This document shows, piece after piece, positions 21,708 to 21,813 of a stretch of DNA of 21,813 nucleotides. Location: positions 1-21,813 of the IMG/VR virus record IMGVR_UViG_3300044644_001354; one strand, given 5' to 3'. A program made the position numbers and the translations under genes. The notes beneath the pieces were generated by a model that saw nothing but the letters and a program-made list of their open reading frames with translations, was not told where the DNA came from and did not search any database. The DNA is from a virus. Every line of letters starts with the position of its first letter. Position 1 is the first letter of the stretch.

Positions 21708-21813
21708 CAGGCCTCCATCAAGTCCGCGATGCGGATGGCCCATCCCCTGCTGAAGGAAGGCCAGTTCTTCAAGCTGGTCATGAACCGCAGCCGCTGGGCC
21801 AGGATGCTTAGCC
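21707..21813 (-). CDS. C-terminal end of an unidentified late gene, cut by window edge
   Basis: A frame open to the right edge ends at the stop 21707-21709, overlapping the holin start (TGATG). The visible end reads LSILAQRLRFMTSLKNWPSF, then SRGWAIRIADLMEA. It is too short to identify. The tight stop-start overlap is the same as for the neighbouring late genes, which supports a real gene upstream of the holin. An internal ATG at 21779-21781 would give only 24 residues. Confidence 0.5.
   Translation of the reverse strand, partial: LSILAQRLRFMTSLKNWPSFSRGWAIRIADLMEA

Noticed and set aside
1-21813. tRNA genes, integrase or attachment sites
   Set aside because: None recognised in reading the window; the temperate lifestyle rests only on the repressor and operators.

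Overview
The window is part of a tailed-phage genome, or a prophage, with a short-tailed (podovirus) virion module. The virion proteins resemble those of Bordetella phage BPP-1 and related phages of Burkholderiales: a Bbp16-type cement protein, a BPP-1-type major capsid protein, a Bbp19-type small protein, a one-piece head-tail connector portal, and a two-subunit terminase. High GC, strongly G/C-ending codons and frequent GTG starts fit a betaproteobacterial host such as a Comamonadaceae or Burkholderiaceae member. This host guess is inference. No integrase, tRNA, rRNA, CRISPR array, IS element or reverse transcriptase is visible.

Layout. A divergent control region near 11012-11096 splits the window. 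Leftward (minus strand) lies one long unit: a small Cro/YdaS-like regulator, a cytosine-C5 DNA methyltransferase, a primase-helicase, a repeat-rich non-coding block with a DnaA box (6783-6996, candidate origin), an HTH protein, the small and large terminase subunits, an HNH-nuclease remnant, a Pro-rich miniprotein, the portal, a Bbp19-like protein, the scaffold, the capsid and cement proteins, and a gene cut by the left edge. Rightward (plus strand) lie the putative repressor coupled to a membrane miniprotein, a terminator, then an early replication/recombination block: two unrecognised proteins, a DUF2800 Fe-S nuclease, a DUF2815 protein, a family A DNA polymerase, three small proteins, a VRR-NUC nuclease, a zinc ribbon, an SNF2-like helicase, two more miniproteins and a DUF3653-like regulator. 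Beyond 19936 the strand switches back to minus with a tailspike, a holin and a gene cut by the right edge. If the genome is circular or circularly permuted, the leftward late unit would run through base 1 and end at the tailspike, meeting the early unit at overlapping stop codons.

How it works together. The most informative non-coding signal is a family of about seven near-palindromic 16-bp sites (consensus TKTAGCRNNTGCTAMA). One lies in the divergent control region and the others in the gaps before 11779, 12126, 16749 and 19532. Their right arm often reads GCTACAGT or GCTACATT, so the operator and a -10-like hexamer overlap. The simplest reading is a phage repressor regulon with several separately controlled early promoters. 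Replication functions are divided between the arms: primase-helicase and candidate origin in the leftward unit, polymerase, nucleases and second helicase in the rightward unit. Other points worth attention are an HNH-endonuclease fragment that begins in frame right after the terminase stop codon, and a 12-bp perfect inverted repeat in front of the polymerase gene.
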